Shown: piece after piece, positions 12,133 through 23,623 of the stretch
Numbering within the stretch: the stretch's first letter is position 1
How the letters are laid out: each line of letters opens with the position of its first letter
Assembly: GCA_036852015.1 (NCBI GenBank)
Contig: JAANDG010000014.1
Coordinates: 310,001-374,000 of the forward strand
DNA length: 64,000 nucleotides
Source of the DNA: Pelodera strongyloides
Taxonomy: Eukaryota > Nematoda > Chromadorea > Rhabditida > Rhabditidae
Direction: 5' to 3'
Notes under the pieces: generated by a model
The model's input: only the letters and a program-made list of their open reading frames with translations
Database searches by the model: none
What the model was told of the DNA's origin: nothing
Position numbers and translations under genes: made by a program

Positions 12133-13189
12133 TGACTTCCATTTTTTATTATTTACTCACTATTTACTTATATAATATTGTTTTTACTTTTAGTCTACTC
12201 ATTTTTTTACTTCCGACGATGTATTTTTTCTTTTTCTACTATTTCCTGAAGTTTTCTTCTCTATGACTTCACTACCTATCAACCACATACTAAATATTTA
12301 GTGTTGCACTATTTTCGTTGTAGAAGCATTATATATTCGGATATTAACTTACTAATTAAATTAAATACAAAAATTACTATTTAAATTATGGACGTACAAA
12401 TGATACTTGCAAAGAGGAATTATTACTTGATGTTGCAAATGTTGATGTCAAGTTTATTGTGACCAACATTCACCAACATTCAGTTTCGCATACATAAAAA
12501 AAAGCCATTTTTACTCTAAAGACAAGGCACGAAACTCTACTATTGTAAGCGCATTCACCATATCTTCCTCTATAATTTACAATAGTAACCACATATTTGC
12601 TTTTCTCTGTGAAATTTTTCCATCTATCTATCGCGTGATAATTTCGGGGCTTGAGTTCTTATTAAGGCACTAATTTCCCCCCTGTTATACGAATTTCGTG
12701 TTTAAAAAGGACAACTGCAGTATCGCGTGAAAGGAAGTGCAAAAAAATACAGAATTTTGGAAGGGCCCTACGTTTCTGAACATTATATGGAACACTGTGC
12801 ACGCGGCCATAAAAGAAATAATATAATGAACAAGATTTTAAAATTGTAAATGCTATTTATTTTGTGTGTAGTTTATTCGCAAATCTTTGGGGACCTCGAA
12901 GACGAATATGAGGTTTAATTGTTATTCGCTACGTGCAAAGACATTATTTTATCACAAAATATTATGTGAGTAATGTTGGTAGTAGGAAATATTTGACGCC
13001 TATTTTACTTATTACTATTTTACGACAGTACATAAACTTATTACTTTTCCAGCATTGTTGATTAAAGAAAAGTAAATTATTACGCAGGCGTGTTCCCACT
13101 GCCAAACATCGCGTAAATCGCACAAAAAATGCACTCAACTTTTATGATACGTCTCTCGATATTTTTATGAAAAATGTTCAGCCAAATAC

Positions 13190-13222
13190 CGAAATACCGG
13201 CCGGTTTTTGAAACACATCGAG
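13190..13222 (+). repeat. MITE family A, left-end fragment
   Basis: Only the end GAAATACCGGCCGGTTTTTG plus AAACACATCGAGTA is present. No matching right end follows. Confidence 0.7.
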
Positions 13223-13371
13223 TAGACACTTTTGCTTGTTAATATTCATTATTCTATGGTTTGTATCGATTTTTACCCTCACTTTTCATACATTTTTTCA
13301 GATAATAATTTAAACGTTTCTGGTGAAGCCAACTGAAAATTGCCTAATTTATTAATTAATCACTACGTGCA

Positions 13372-14811
13372 ATGAAGCTCAGAAAGCATGAAGATATCAG
13401 CCTCGACCCAATATCGGATTCTGGGTGAGCACTTATCTTATAGTTTGTAGTAAATAAAATGCAGAGTTATTTAATTTTTGTCTCGAATTGTTTTCTTCAG
13501 TGGCCTTATAATACAATTCACAAGGACAATGAACGACTAGTTTCTTGCACATCCGGTACAATTAGACAACGTTCGCGGTTTTTTCCCGACATTTCCTTTG
13601 TCAATATACTTTTAAGACCAAGTACTATGTCGCTATAAACAAAATAACAACCGGTTTTTGAAACGTATGTTGAACGCTGTATTCGCGTGCAGTGCGTACA
13701 AACAAATACCACCCGTTTCTAAGTCTAATTATATTATTTGCATACAATATATGGGAATGCAGTTGTCCAGCATACATTTCAAAAACCGGCCATTATATGG
13801 CTGTAATTCACAAATCAACTAAAGATACCTATATTTCAGTATTTTGATAATTAGCTCTAATGTATAATCCAGATCAATCCGTCGATCCGAATTTGCTCAT
13901 AACATCCCATGGTTACTTGTACGAAGCCTTATTTTTTTTATTCAGATTAATCACAACTAAACTGGCGGCTCAGGATAAGACATCTCTTAATCAGACATTT
14001 ACTTTTGGACAAAATCGACGGGTGGAAAGGCCAGAACCCGAGTTCACCGTAGATGGTTGGTTGTTTTCGTTTAATCAAAAATGTTCTCGATTATTGGCGT
14101 GGTTGTTTGGATTTTTACTGCTCACTTTAACTACTCATCCTTTTTTTGATGATCTACAAATCATTAAAGCTAGGAGAATATTGTACAGAGGCCATATTCA
14201 CCAATCCCATTCCCTCGGGGAAATATTTCCTGGGGTCAGAAAATAGCACTCTAATGTGATGCGCGCAGAGAAAAAGGCGGGGAATTCCCCATTGGAAATT
14301 GAATGTTGAATATGGTCTCAGTTTTTTCCGATTTTTTTTAGTCAATCCCACCCTTTTCAGATTGCATAAAGGGTTACTTTCCTCGCGCGCGTAGCGGCGG
14401 AAGCATCAAAATGGTTAGGGAAATTGTGGCGAGAAGGTACGTGTGAAATTTAATATTTTGTTGACGCCCTAACTTCATCTACTAGCATAAGTAAAAAAAC
14501 TCTGTGCCGCACTGGCTTGAGGTTTTACCATTCCGCACTACCGCCAGCATCATCGACACCGCTGCGGTACCAAGCAAGCCTGTATCGCTGCTGGTCCAGA
14601 GAATAGTCAGTTCAAATACGCGGATGTAGCTCATGATTTTGATTTTAGGTACCACAGCGACTCCACCGTAATGAACTCTACAAAGTTACCCTCTTTGTCT
14701 TCGACTGCAAATTGTTCATTAACGGAATCGACTAACAAATGTGCGACCCGACCTTGGAGCAAAACTCACGCCGAATTGCAAAAGTACAAACAAGCGCTGG
14801 AGAACTTATGA
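13372..14811 (+). CDS. Unrecognised small basic protein, five exons
   Basis: I do not recognise this gene. Exons 13372-13424, 13946-14048, 14342-14436, 14486-14581 and 14649-14811 join with matching phases (2, 0, 2, 2) and give 169 residues. The start is MKLRKHEDISLDPISDSG. The middle contains FGQNRRVERPEPEF and a basic stretch with IKMVREIVARR. The C-terminal exon is Ser/Thr-rich (STKLPSLSSTANCSLTEST) and ends in a helical, charged THAELQKYKQALENL. No signal peptide or TM segment is apparent, so it is probably soluble. The intron at 13425-13945 holds a family A element and the intron at 14049-14341 holds a family G element. The fourth exon is the least certain (donor GTATCG, acceptor TACTAG). 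No spliced-leader acceptor lies directly before the ATG, so an upstream exon is possible. Function unknown. Confidence 0.5.
13630..13806. repeat. MITE, family A
   Basis: The left end is AACAACCGGTTTTTGAAACG and the right end CATTTCAAAAACCGGCCATT. It lies in the first intron of the 13372-14811 gene. Confidence 0.75.
14188..14319. repeat. MITE, family G, diverged
   Basis: GAGGCCATATTCACCAATCC at the left is mirrored by TTGAATATGGTCTC at the right. It is intronic in the 13372-14811 gene. Confidence 0.7.
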
Positions 14812-15664
14812 CTAATCGTCTCGTCTTACAATATAAATGGTTTAGAAAAGTGTTCCTCGAAAATAATGATCTGTTTGGTAGAAAATTTGAAGGACAATTT
14901 TTTCGAAAATTTGCTAGGCTAAGACTTTTTTGTGTACGTTTTTTTCTAATACTGTGCAAGAAGCGATGATTGAAAAAGTGTTCGCCATAGAAAATTATTG
15001 TTTTGTGAAAATGCTGCTCTATCACAGCAATTGGAAATTTGCTTTTTTTTTACAATTTTACCCTAACTACTTGTAAAAAAGAGCGACTCATGGGTATTTG
15101 TGTGTGTGTTTTGCGTGGCGTTGTAATATCATAACTTGATTTGACCTCCTTTGCAATAAATTCTTTACCGCTTATATTTTCCCATTTCTGTTGGCAGAAA
15201 ACACATTTATTATTAAAATTATTAGAGAATAACACCCGGCAATGAACGTACAATTATTGTCTAGAAAATGGAAAAAATCTCAGAAATGTCCATAAATAGT
15301 TTAGTATATATATTTTTTCAACCTGTGAAGGCGTAAAGCATAAATACAAATGATATGGCAAGATAGAGTAACCGAAAGCAATTAAAGTATATTGATTAAT
15401 TGGCGAGAATATTAGCATAAGAGCATAATTAGAATAATGTCACCGGCACGGGACTTGAATGCTAATGTTTGAAATACAGCGTACGAAACTCAAGTACTGT
15501 TAAAAAAATTGAGACATTTGCATAAGATGTCGATATGAAAATGATAAATACATACACTAGATACATTTAAAAAGAAAGAATCTTCTACACGCAAGTAAAT
15601 AAATCTTCTCCAATTGTGGAAGCACCGATTGTCAGCATTCAAAAGTCAGAATAATCTTACACAA

Positions 15665-18600
15665 TTACTCTTTCACCTTCTCATATCGATAACTCGCCGA
15701 CAGCTCTGTCATTTGTGTAGAGCTCCCGTTTAAGTGGATTCCCGCAAAATCGGAACAAACTGAATTATTTCTTGAAACTTCATTTGAAGAAGACACCTCC
15801 TTGTGGTGCAGCTGAAGTCTCATCAGCTCTGTATTCAAGAGGGCGGCGAATTCGCGGGTGTTTCGCGGCGAACGTCCAGCGTTCGCAAAATCACCGCATA
15901 TTTTGGTTGTTGAGTAGATATTCGTGTTGGATGGTGTTGGAGCCGGAATACTGCGACGTCTGAAGAAAAAATATCTATATTTACAACATGTGAGCGAAAA
16001 AAGAAAAGTGGGATTGTCACACCCATGTTGCCTGTCAATACGATGTACAATACAATAATGATGATAAATCCAGAATATCCCGAGATAGCCGCATGAGGGT
16101 GGGAGCACCCGTACCCGTAAATTAAATGTAATGCCGTAAACGTAAACCCGTAATACTCGTTAACCGGCGGGTGCCCGTAATTCCAAAAGCTACCCGAAAA
16201 CGTAAAACTTACCTAAACATTCCATATACTCTCCGCTTTATCGACTTGATCGACACAATAATCAATATTGCCTGCACGAGTTGTGTTAAGTTGAGAAACA
16301 TATAGCAGACAACCCAAAGCACCTGAAATACTCTTAAAGTAAATATTTTTTGCTGGTTCTTCGTACGGTGTAAATAGAAATTTATGTTTATGTATGTAAC
16401 CATATCATATGTACACATAATATGTAAAATTGCTGAACGGCAGGTTTTTGAAACACACCAACTGAATTATTACGTATTTATGCAAAGTTGCTCGAATTTA
16501 GCTCGATTTTTTATACTAATTCATGTTCATGTGCATATGCATAAGAATGCTGGTGCACTCGATTCGTTACAAAACACGGCCGGTATTTCGTTTTAACAGT
16601 TTATCTCAGCGCGTTAGTAGAGTTCGCTTATAAACTTCGTGAATATTTATATTTTTTAAATGATACCAAAAAAAAAGACAAACTTTTGAATTATAGCCTC
16701 CGAATTCGCGTAGAACACTAACCACGACCGAGGGGATCAGTTGCACGATTGGCACAATTGTGAGTAAAAGATAGACAACAGTCAGCCGACGCTCCAGCTT
16801 GTTGCTCTTTTTCGACTAAAAATTATGTGATTATTTGCTGGATCAATGTTGGAACTGGCCGGTAGACGGCCCCGAATGCTCCTAGTACATTTCCACGATT
16901 GCCTCTCATCAGTCTCAGACTTCGGACTATGCTACTTTAAAATTACTTACAATTAGTATGTGAGCGTTTTGTGGAATAAATACGAGTGCCCGGTTTCTGA
17001 GAGAGACATGATACAGAAAATGTAACTCAGTGTTAACTAGACATCGTCGTACAGTACGACTACTTTGCCGTTCTCCGTAATGTTTCAGAAGTTTACAGTA
17101 AACTGTAAGCTAAAGTACATAGTACATACATAATTTATTACCTTGCGAATAGCCAAGTTATCCTTCAGCTGTCTTCGTTTGAATTTGATGAACAACAACA
17201 CTCTAAGGTTGATTGTGCAACTGAGTATTATGGAAAACCACATGAAAACTGCGCTGAACTGAAAGGAAACAGATTAATATTAGTGCAAGCTGCAAGCGCT
17301 ACATTAATGCCTCCGGCAAGGTTTAGCCTTTTCGATTCTGCTTGTCGCATAAATTACTTGTGTTTGTTGCGAGCCAAAGAACGTTTGTTTAGTTTCAAAG
17401 AACATAATTTTTCCAAGACATGTGCTCGGGATAAATAGTTGGATATTGGATAAGATAACCAGTGGTTGTGTGCATGAATGCTGGTATGCTCCCAGAATCC
17501 AACAACGGGAGGTTAGAGAAAGAGAGCAATCACGATATTCTCCCAACGCAATGGGGAAGAGCTCCCAATGTTAGTGCATGCGGCCACTGATAACATGATG
17601 ATTACGTACGAAAGAACACGATTTATATGACAGTTTATAAGAAAAAATTACCATATTCATACCTGAACAGACAGGGTCATTCTGTAAACTCTAGAGCACA
17701 TTTCATCAGGTACGGGATCTCCAATTAGAATATCGAGTATTTTCCCAAAGTAAACAGAAGCCGGGATAAGGGAGTAGAGAAACCAGAGCCTAAAATCAAA
17801 GTGTACACAAAGTGATAAAAAAAATCAGCCCAAAAAACATGTCAGATTGCAACCCATTGAAACTCAGCACACGTTTTATTACTTTTTATATTTTACATTT
17901 CAAGTCTGATGAACAGAAAACAACTATCGGAACATTAGCTGTTTATTGGGCCTTTAAAGACATAGCTGTTTTTAAAGTACACAAACCACAAGAAAATGAG
18001 AGTTGGCCATGTAAATTCTAAAAAGTTAATAGCTTACATCTTCAAAGGAATCGGTCGCTGTTGGCAAACCGTCCAATAGCGGTCTAGCGCTAGCAAAGTC
18101 AGCTGAAACCTGGGACTGACCCATAGAGCGCTTCGAAAGAGTGAGCAAGCTTCTATCGACACCTAAGAAAGAATAAATATTTTTATTTAATAATATATCA
18201 ATTCCGAGAACGAGTGAACTCCTAACATCGCCTCCCGTACAATCCTTATACTTTCTTTGGACATTGTGCGGACGGCCTACTTGGACTGGAGAACAGATGA
18301 TAATGCTAGTCTTATGATATTGTAGGAAGCGGACAATATTTGTAACAAATACTTTTATCTTATCCAACAAGTACATGTCAGGTATGGCCAGCTGGAACGT
18401 ACGTAAGGCTTAGTGTGTCCATTATAAGTTGTTAATGGATTCCCAATTCTTTTAAAATATTACCTGTGAACCCCGCGTGACAGCTATTATATAAATAAGA
18501 TACATTGAAACGTTGCAAAATGTGCTCCATATGGACATGAGGCAGTGGCAAACGATTGTGTGTTTATATCTAAAATAATATGTGATATTTGTTACCAACT

Positions 18601-19193
18601 ATAGCACCATTGTGAAATTTATCTACGTTTTCCAAATAGTGGCATATCAACTTCGTAGGCCCACATCTTTATCGATTTACGGAAAGAGTAACCTCAACTG
18701 ATATATGTTTTTATATTCGGTTGATGACATTCAATCGGGAACTGAATCGATAGGGAATCGGGACGAAAGCGGTTTTTTTGCAAGAATCGGTGCCATATCG
18801 GGCCTTGTTCCCAATTTAGCCCCGATTAATCCAGGATTGCAAAAAAAAAAGGACGTTGAACTTGCAACCTTCAAATTTCATCATCTTCATGCGCGTTGTT
18901 TGCGTTCATTTACACAACTACCTAATACTATTTGCAATCCTAACTTCCAGGTCAACATGCTGAAAACAACGACGTAAACGCTATAAATATTAATGAAACT
19001 ATATAAATATGAAATATGTAATTGCTTTGTTGTCGGAAACAAGTTGGTAAGCAATTGACGCCCACCTTTCACGAATCGAAATTGCCGCCGTTATTATAAT
19101 TATATTCAAAAATAGCGCCGGAGTCAGGCAAATTGTGTTTATTATTGCATCGGGTAGGTATTCACTGTTGAATGTCACATATTTTGTGGACAT
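15665..19193 (-). CDS. Rhodopsin-like 7TM receptor with long C-terminal tail
   Basis: This is a G-protein-coupled receptor, probably chemosensory or peptide/amine-type. Nine exons, from the 5' end 19193-19066, 18569-18464, 18391-18353, 18162-18038, 17789-17663, 17258-17142, 16815-16684, 16322-16213 and 15959-15665, join in phase to 392 residues. TM1 is near residues 14-40 (LTPALFLNIIIITAAISI). TM2 contains CLMSIWSTFCNVSMYLIYII. TM3 ends in LTLLALDRYW, a DRY motif. TM4 starts LWFLYSLIPASVYF, and a loop holds EMC. TM5 is FMWFSIILSCTINL; basic loop 3 leads to LERRLTVVYLLLTIVPI (TM6). TM7 is VLWVVCYMFLNLTQLVQAIL, followed by RRVYGMFRRR. A Ser/Thr-rich cytoplasmic tail of about 95 residues follows, longer than in most nematode chemoreceptors. 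The ATG lies 2 bases after TTTTCAG, consistent with trans-splicing. The family (Srx, Srv or other) cannot be fixed by eye. Confidence 0.83.
16090..16205. repeat. Degenerate ACCCGTAA-type repeats in an intron
   Basis: The last intron of the receptor gene contains many irregular copies of ACCCGTAA or CCGTAA within about 110 bases (GCACCCGTACCCGTAA, AACCCGTAATACTCG, GTGCCCGTAA). I see no coding or known element end here. Confidence 0.5.
16425..16597. repeat. MITE, family A, diverged left end
   Basis: The right end ACGGCCGGTATTTCGTTTTAA is clear in parts and the left end reads GGCAGGTTTTTGAAACAC. It lies in an intron of the 15665-19193 receptor gene. Confidence 0.75.
17460..17589. repeat. Short inverted-repeat element, family F
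   Basis: CAGTGGTTGTGTGCATGAAT at the left is mirrored by TAGTGCATGCGGCCACTG at the right. It is intronic in the receptor gene and related to 10371-10505. Confidence 0.7.
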
Positions 19194-19231
19194 ATCTGAA
19201 AATTAGAAATTATAAAGTTAAAGGGAACAAC

Positions 19232-19680
19232 TTAAAGGGAGAGGCTCACGAGAAAAAAGTTTTCCTCAGTTTACGCGCACTGAATGTCCGGAATTACAGA
19301 AATATTACTGTGAAAACCGTATTTCTTTGCACCTAGAACTCACAGAGTTATTCCCCGGCAAACAGTTCGGCCAGGTACCGTAGTCAGAATCAATTTGGCG
19401 CTTTTAGAGAATTACAGTATTGGAAACGCCTTTGTTATAAATGTAGGAATGCTCTTCATTCGTTTAACCATTATTAGGAAGAGAAAGAATGCTAATGGAT
19501 GGATTTAAACCGTAAAACGTTTCTGACTACGGTACCTGGCCGAACTGTTTGCCGAGGAATAACTCTGAGAGTTCTAGGTGCAAAGAAATGCGGTTTTCAC
19601 AGTAACATTTCTGAAATTCCGGACATTCTGCGCAAGTAAATTGAAGAAAAGTTTTTTTCTCGTGGGCCTCTCCCTTTAAA
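19232..19680. repeat. Palindromic MITE, family D
   Basis: TTAAAGGGAGAGGCTCACGAG is mirrored by the complement at 19660-19680. The inner motifs TGTCCGGAATT and GGCCAGGTACCGTAGTCAGA match the 2415-2861 copy. Confidence 0.9.
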
Positions 19681-19931
19681 ATTCCGCTACTGGTTACACG
19701 TTGAAGCTGCAAGTTCCAGAAGTATTTTAGTCAGTTCGAATCAATACAAAAATTATAAAAAAAGAACAAAAATAAATCGACTTATGCTGAACAGAATAAA
19801 TAAAGGATAATGCGATTGAGGAAATATATTTTTATACAATAATATACAATAATTTTATCGTTAATAGTCCACTATATGACACTTATTATAACATCATTTA
19901 GTTCGCACGTAGAATACTTCCAATAAGATAA

Positions 19932-20371
19932 TTAAAGGAAGGCAGTCACGATAAATTCTTCATTTTTATTTGATTTTCATTACATATAGGAAGGTATGAA
20001 GGAAAATATGGTATCAATATGAAGTTAAAGAGAAACGAACTGAGGGAGATAATTCACTGAGAATGGGAGTGACTGGATAACAATATATGTGCATGAAAGC
20101 AATTGCCCGGATTGCAGCCGAGATTGAATACACTGCAGTGACAGCATATCACAATTGTCTAACACTGCAGGTTATTTATTATATTATAATGAGCTTTGCC
20201 CGGGCAATTGCGTATCTACTGTAGTCGAGTAAACCCCATTCTCAGTGAATTCTCTCACCGAGTTTGTTTTTCTGGTAATTGCTATTGGTATCGAATGTTT
20301 TCCCATATCTTCCTATATTTAATGAAAATTAAATAAAAATTGCGAAAATATCGTGAATGCGTTCTCCTTTA
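19932..20371. repeat. Palindromic MITE, family E (AAAGGAAGGCAGTCAC)
   Basis: TTAAAGGAAGGCAGTCACGA at the left is loosely mirrored at the right (TCGTGAATGCGTTCTCCTTT). Inside, TTCACTGAGAATGGG and CCCATTCTCAGTGAATT mirror closely, as do CAATTGCCCGG and CCGGGCAATTG. It abuts a family A element at 20368, sharing TTTAAA. Confidence 0.85.
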
Positions 20372-20544
20372 AAGCGCAATACCGGCCGGTTTTTGAAACG
20401 CACTCAAGTACTTGCATTCCTATGCATTTATACAAAGGGGTCTAATTGGGGTCTAGTTTTTATTCTAATTTGTGTTCATTTGCATATGCAGAAGAATGCT
20501 GATGTACGCAATGCGTTCCAAAACCGTCGGTATTTCGCTTTAAT
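20368..20544. repeat. MITE, family A
   Basis: The left end TTTAAAGCGCAATACCGGCC and right end CGTCGGTATTTCGCTTTAA bracket a typical AT-rich body. Confidence 0.85.
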
Positions 20545-20984
20545 TAAAAAACCGTAAATTACCTAACAACGTAAAGTGTAATCTTTATTCGTAGAAGAAA
20601 TGTAAGTTACACATTTTATATAATACAAAACATATTTTTGACAATTGTTAACGGGAGAGAGAGAGCGGGAGAGAGAGGTTGATATTAAGAAAGGCATATT
20701 TGGGGCAAATCTCATTGCGGGGGTTCATTAAATATTTATTAGACAGCAGTTATACTTCGGATTATTATTATTTCTTCACTCGCTGAACGAAACGAAATAA
20801 TTTTCTTTTTTTTTGGAAGCTATATTTGCTCGGAAGTGCCAATTTTCCTAACCTTGAAAAATTAAAAGACACTTATAAGCTTTAGTAGATAGTTGATTGT
20901 AATCGGGGCTTATCCTTGATTTATCTTTTGTGTGTGTTTTGAAATATATAAATCAATTTTCAGCTAATTGTTCACCTTTGCAAA

Positions 20985-21110
20985 CTAAGCGGCTGGGTGC
21001 GCCCATCCCCCCTCTGCGCGGTACGCCCGCAATACAAACTGCGCGGTTGGCTACGCGTGCGCTCCAATTTGCGCGGATGGGTGCTCATTGCGCTGCGCAC
21101 CCAGGAAAAT
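20985..21110. repeat. GC-rich imperfect inverted repeat
   Basis: GGCTGGGTGCGCCCATCC near 20990 is mirrored by GGATGGGTGC and GCGCACCCAGG near 21075-21107, with several GCGCGG motifs between. It stands out from the AT-rich surroundings. Family unknown. Confidence 0.5.
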
Positions 21111-23220
21111 AGCATCGGCCATATTTTCGCAATGCATCAATTGTTCGTTTTTAAACTTCAATTCCTTGATAAAATACGTAAGGAATGTTACGAGAGAGTA
21201 TTTAGAAAAAGAAATAGTAATAAAAAGAGGCATATTAGAAAAACACAATCTAATTGCGAGAACAACACACGTAAAATTATTTCGACTCATGACAAGGAGT
21301 ACGTAAGTGAATAAGTAAAAAAAACAATTATCAGACGCTTAGTTGGAATACTTTAATTAAAAAAATGCACGACAAAATTACAGTTCCGTGCAAGTTCATA
21401 ATTGCGGTGCAAAACTACAGCAAATGATCTTTTTGCTTCCATCTCCTGACTTAATTACATAGGAACATGGGACACGGCTACATGGCCGGCAGTTAATAAA
21501 AAAGTTTTATTGTTAGTTATTAAGTAGTTATTAAATTACCGAGGATCACTCGTTTGCATTATTATTTTGTAGTTTGACGTGTAATTTAGATAGCTGCATA
21601 TCAATAAAGACGGAGGAAAGATGGGCCTTTTTAATAAGGGAGAAGAACTGGACCTGGGCCGCACTTGCAAAAAAAATAAAAAAGAATTTGTACTCGGAAG
21701 CTCATTGAGAGACGTGGGCCACAGCAATAATTACATACACAGACAGAACAACTAATTGCATCTTATAGAAGCATCGTTTTTGTTTCTAAAATTATGGTGT
21801 CTAAAGTTTGCAGAGTGTAAGATGTATGAGTTGCTCATTAGTAAACGTCTTTTCTGGTGAAACTGCCATGCAGTTTCACAAGAACAAGTTACTGGTTTTT
21901 TCGAGTAGTTTGACGGATTTACTTAGTATAAAAGGAATAGCTTTGCAACCTCAGTGTGTGTAAATGTGCCATAACAACTGCCACCAACTGGCATAATAAA
22001 CGTTTCACACACCATATTGTAAATCTACCGACAACGATATACGACAGCTTTTAATCATATAATGAGTCTAGCGCCCATTATATAACAAGAGTTAAAACTG
22101 CAGACTTGTAGACTAGCCAAGCGGAAAGCGGAATATTATAAATCATTATAATGTATTTGTTGAGTTCTAAAAACACAAAATTATATGAATTTACGGTAAG
22201 AAGCAGACAGTGAATTGGCCAATTTATTAATTGAGGTTGTAAGGGAAAAATCAGTCGTTATAAGCTATAATGGGTATGATAATTCCAAGTAAAAAAGTCG
22301 ACAAAAAGCTTCCACTTGTAGTACCCTAACAAACTGAAACAAATCATGAATTTAAAACGAGACAAATACTTGTAATTTGTTTGTAGTAAAATAATGTGAC
22401 TTGTTCGTATCATAACAGAAATGACAACTGTTATGTAAGCGTGATAGAGACTTATGGACAATTCAAAATATTCAAAAACGGCAAAACATTCAAAAACGGA
22501 ATGCATATATACTCGAAATGACGACTATAAGCTCGCTATAATTACTAAACGAAGGAGAGAAAGAACAACTATAGGCCAGAATGAATCGAAATAAAGAATG
22601 CATATATTTGAGTCAAAGACCAAGTTCTGCAAAATTCACAGCTCGCACATAAATTTAGGATCAAAGGGTGAGGCAGCCTTAGTGTTAGTCAACGGTAGTC
22701 GATCCTCAAAAAAATTTAAAGCGGTAAGGCACATGGTTCATGAAGATGAAGTGCATGATGGACAACTGAATTTGCAGTTTTACATGCAAAGACTGCTTTA
22801 TTCGCAGCAAGAAATGTAAGGTAGGGCACATAAATTAGCATATAAAAAATCACACGCAATTATCCTGCATACATTCAAAAACACTTGTCCAACCTCTGTA
22901 AAAAAAGGCCACAACTGAAATAGTATGCTATCCATGAGAAGAAAATTAGCATTTGGGAGAGCAAAGGCCCTGGGGTAAAAATTCAGCGAGCTTTTCGGTG
23001 ATATAGAGAAATGTAGGCGTCGATTGGATAAAGTGTCAATAACATTCATTTGAGAGCACTTGATCTCAAAATGGTCTCATTCCGTACTTTATTTGGGAAC
23101 CATTTTTCTTTTTTTTGTACTAATGATAATTGATATGTTATCTTTTTGATTAGTATGCAATTATCGTGTGCACAGAGCAATAATTATTTGCACCCGAAAA
23201 TAAACTTGGTGTCAGTTTTA
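21110..23220. other. No convincing gene
   Basis: I see only short open frames without a supporting splice pattern or recognisable domain. The 73-codon frame at 22598-22819 (KGEAALVLVNGSRSSKKFKAV) is hydrophilic but has no start context or neighbouring exons that I could link. Confidence 0.5.
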
Positions 23221-23224
23221 TAAT

Positions 23225-23409
23225 TTTAAAGCAAAATACCGGCCGCTTTTTGAAGCGCATCATGGAGATCATGGACAACTAAATTCTTACTTATCTACGC
23301 TAATTTGCTCGAATTTCGCTCAATTTTATTATAATTTATGTTAATTTGCTTTTGCTGCAAAAGAATGTTGGTCTATTCGATGCAAAACCGACCGGTATTT
23401 CGCTTTAAA
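23225..23409. repeat. MITE, family A (first of a close pair)
   Basis: The left end is TTTTAAAGCAAAATACCGGC and the right end ACCGACCGGTATTTCGCTTT. Confidence 0.85.
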
Positions 23410-23447
23410 ATCTAAACCTAATCTTAATGCTTTAGACTTTTGTAATA

Positions 23448-23623
23448 TGCAATATGCAATGCTTTTTGAAACGCATCGTGGACACCTAAATTCTTACGTA
23501 TTTATGCTAATTTGCTCTAATTTAGCTCGATTTTTTGTTCTAATTTATGTAATTTGCGTACGGTGCATAAGAATGCTGGTCTATTCGCTGTGTTTCAAAA
23601 ACCAACCTGCATTTCGCTTTAAA
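23448..23623. repeat. MITE, family A (second of a close pair)
   Basis: The left end is degraded (GCTTTTTGAAACGCATCGTG) and the right end is TTTCAAAAACCAACCTGCAT then TTCGCTTTAAAA. Flanking TCTAAACCTAATCTTAATGC (23412) and CCTAGACCTAATCCTAATGC (23627) are alike, so the pair may have arisen by local duplication. Confidence 0.75.

Noticed and set aside
15835..16108. Frame with a TM-like stretch (AAISGYSGFIIIIVLYIVL) next to the last exon of the 15665-19193 receptor gene
   Set aside because: Exon 16322-16213 ends in phase 2 and joins exactly to 15959 (AG+A), so this stretch is intronic. No donor in it fits the phase.
22598..22819. 73-codon hydrophilic frame
   Set aside because: No linked exons, no start context and no recognisable motif. 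Kept only as a remark in the gene-poor region.
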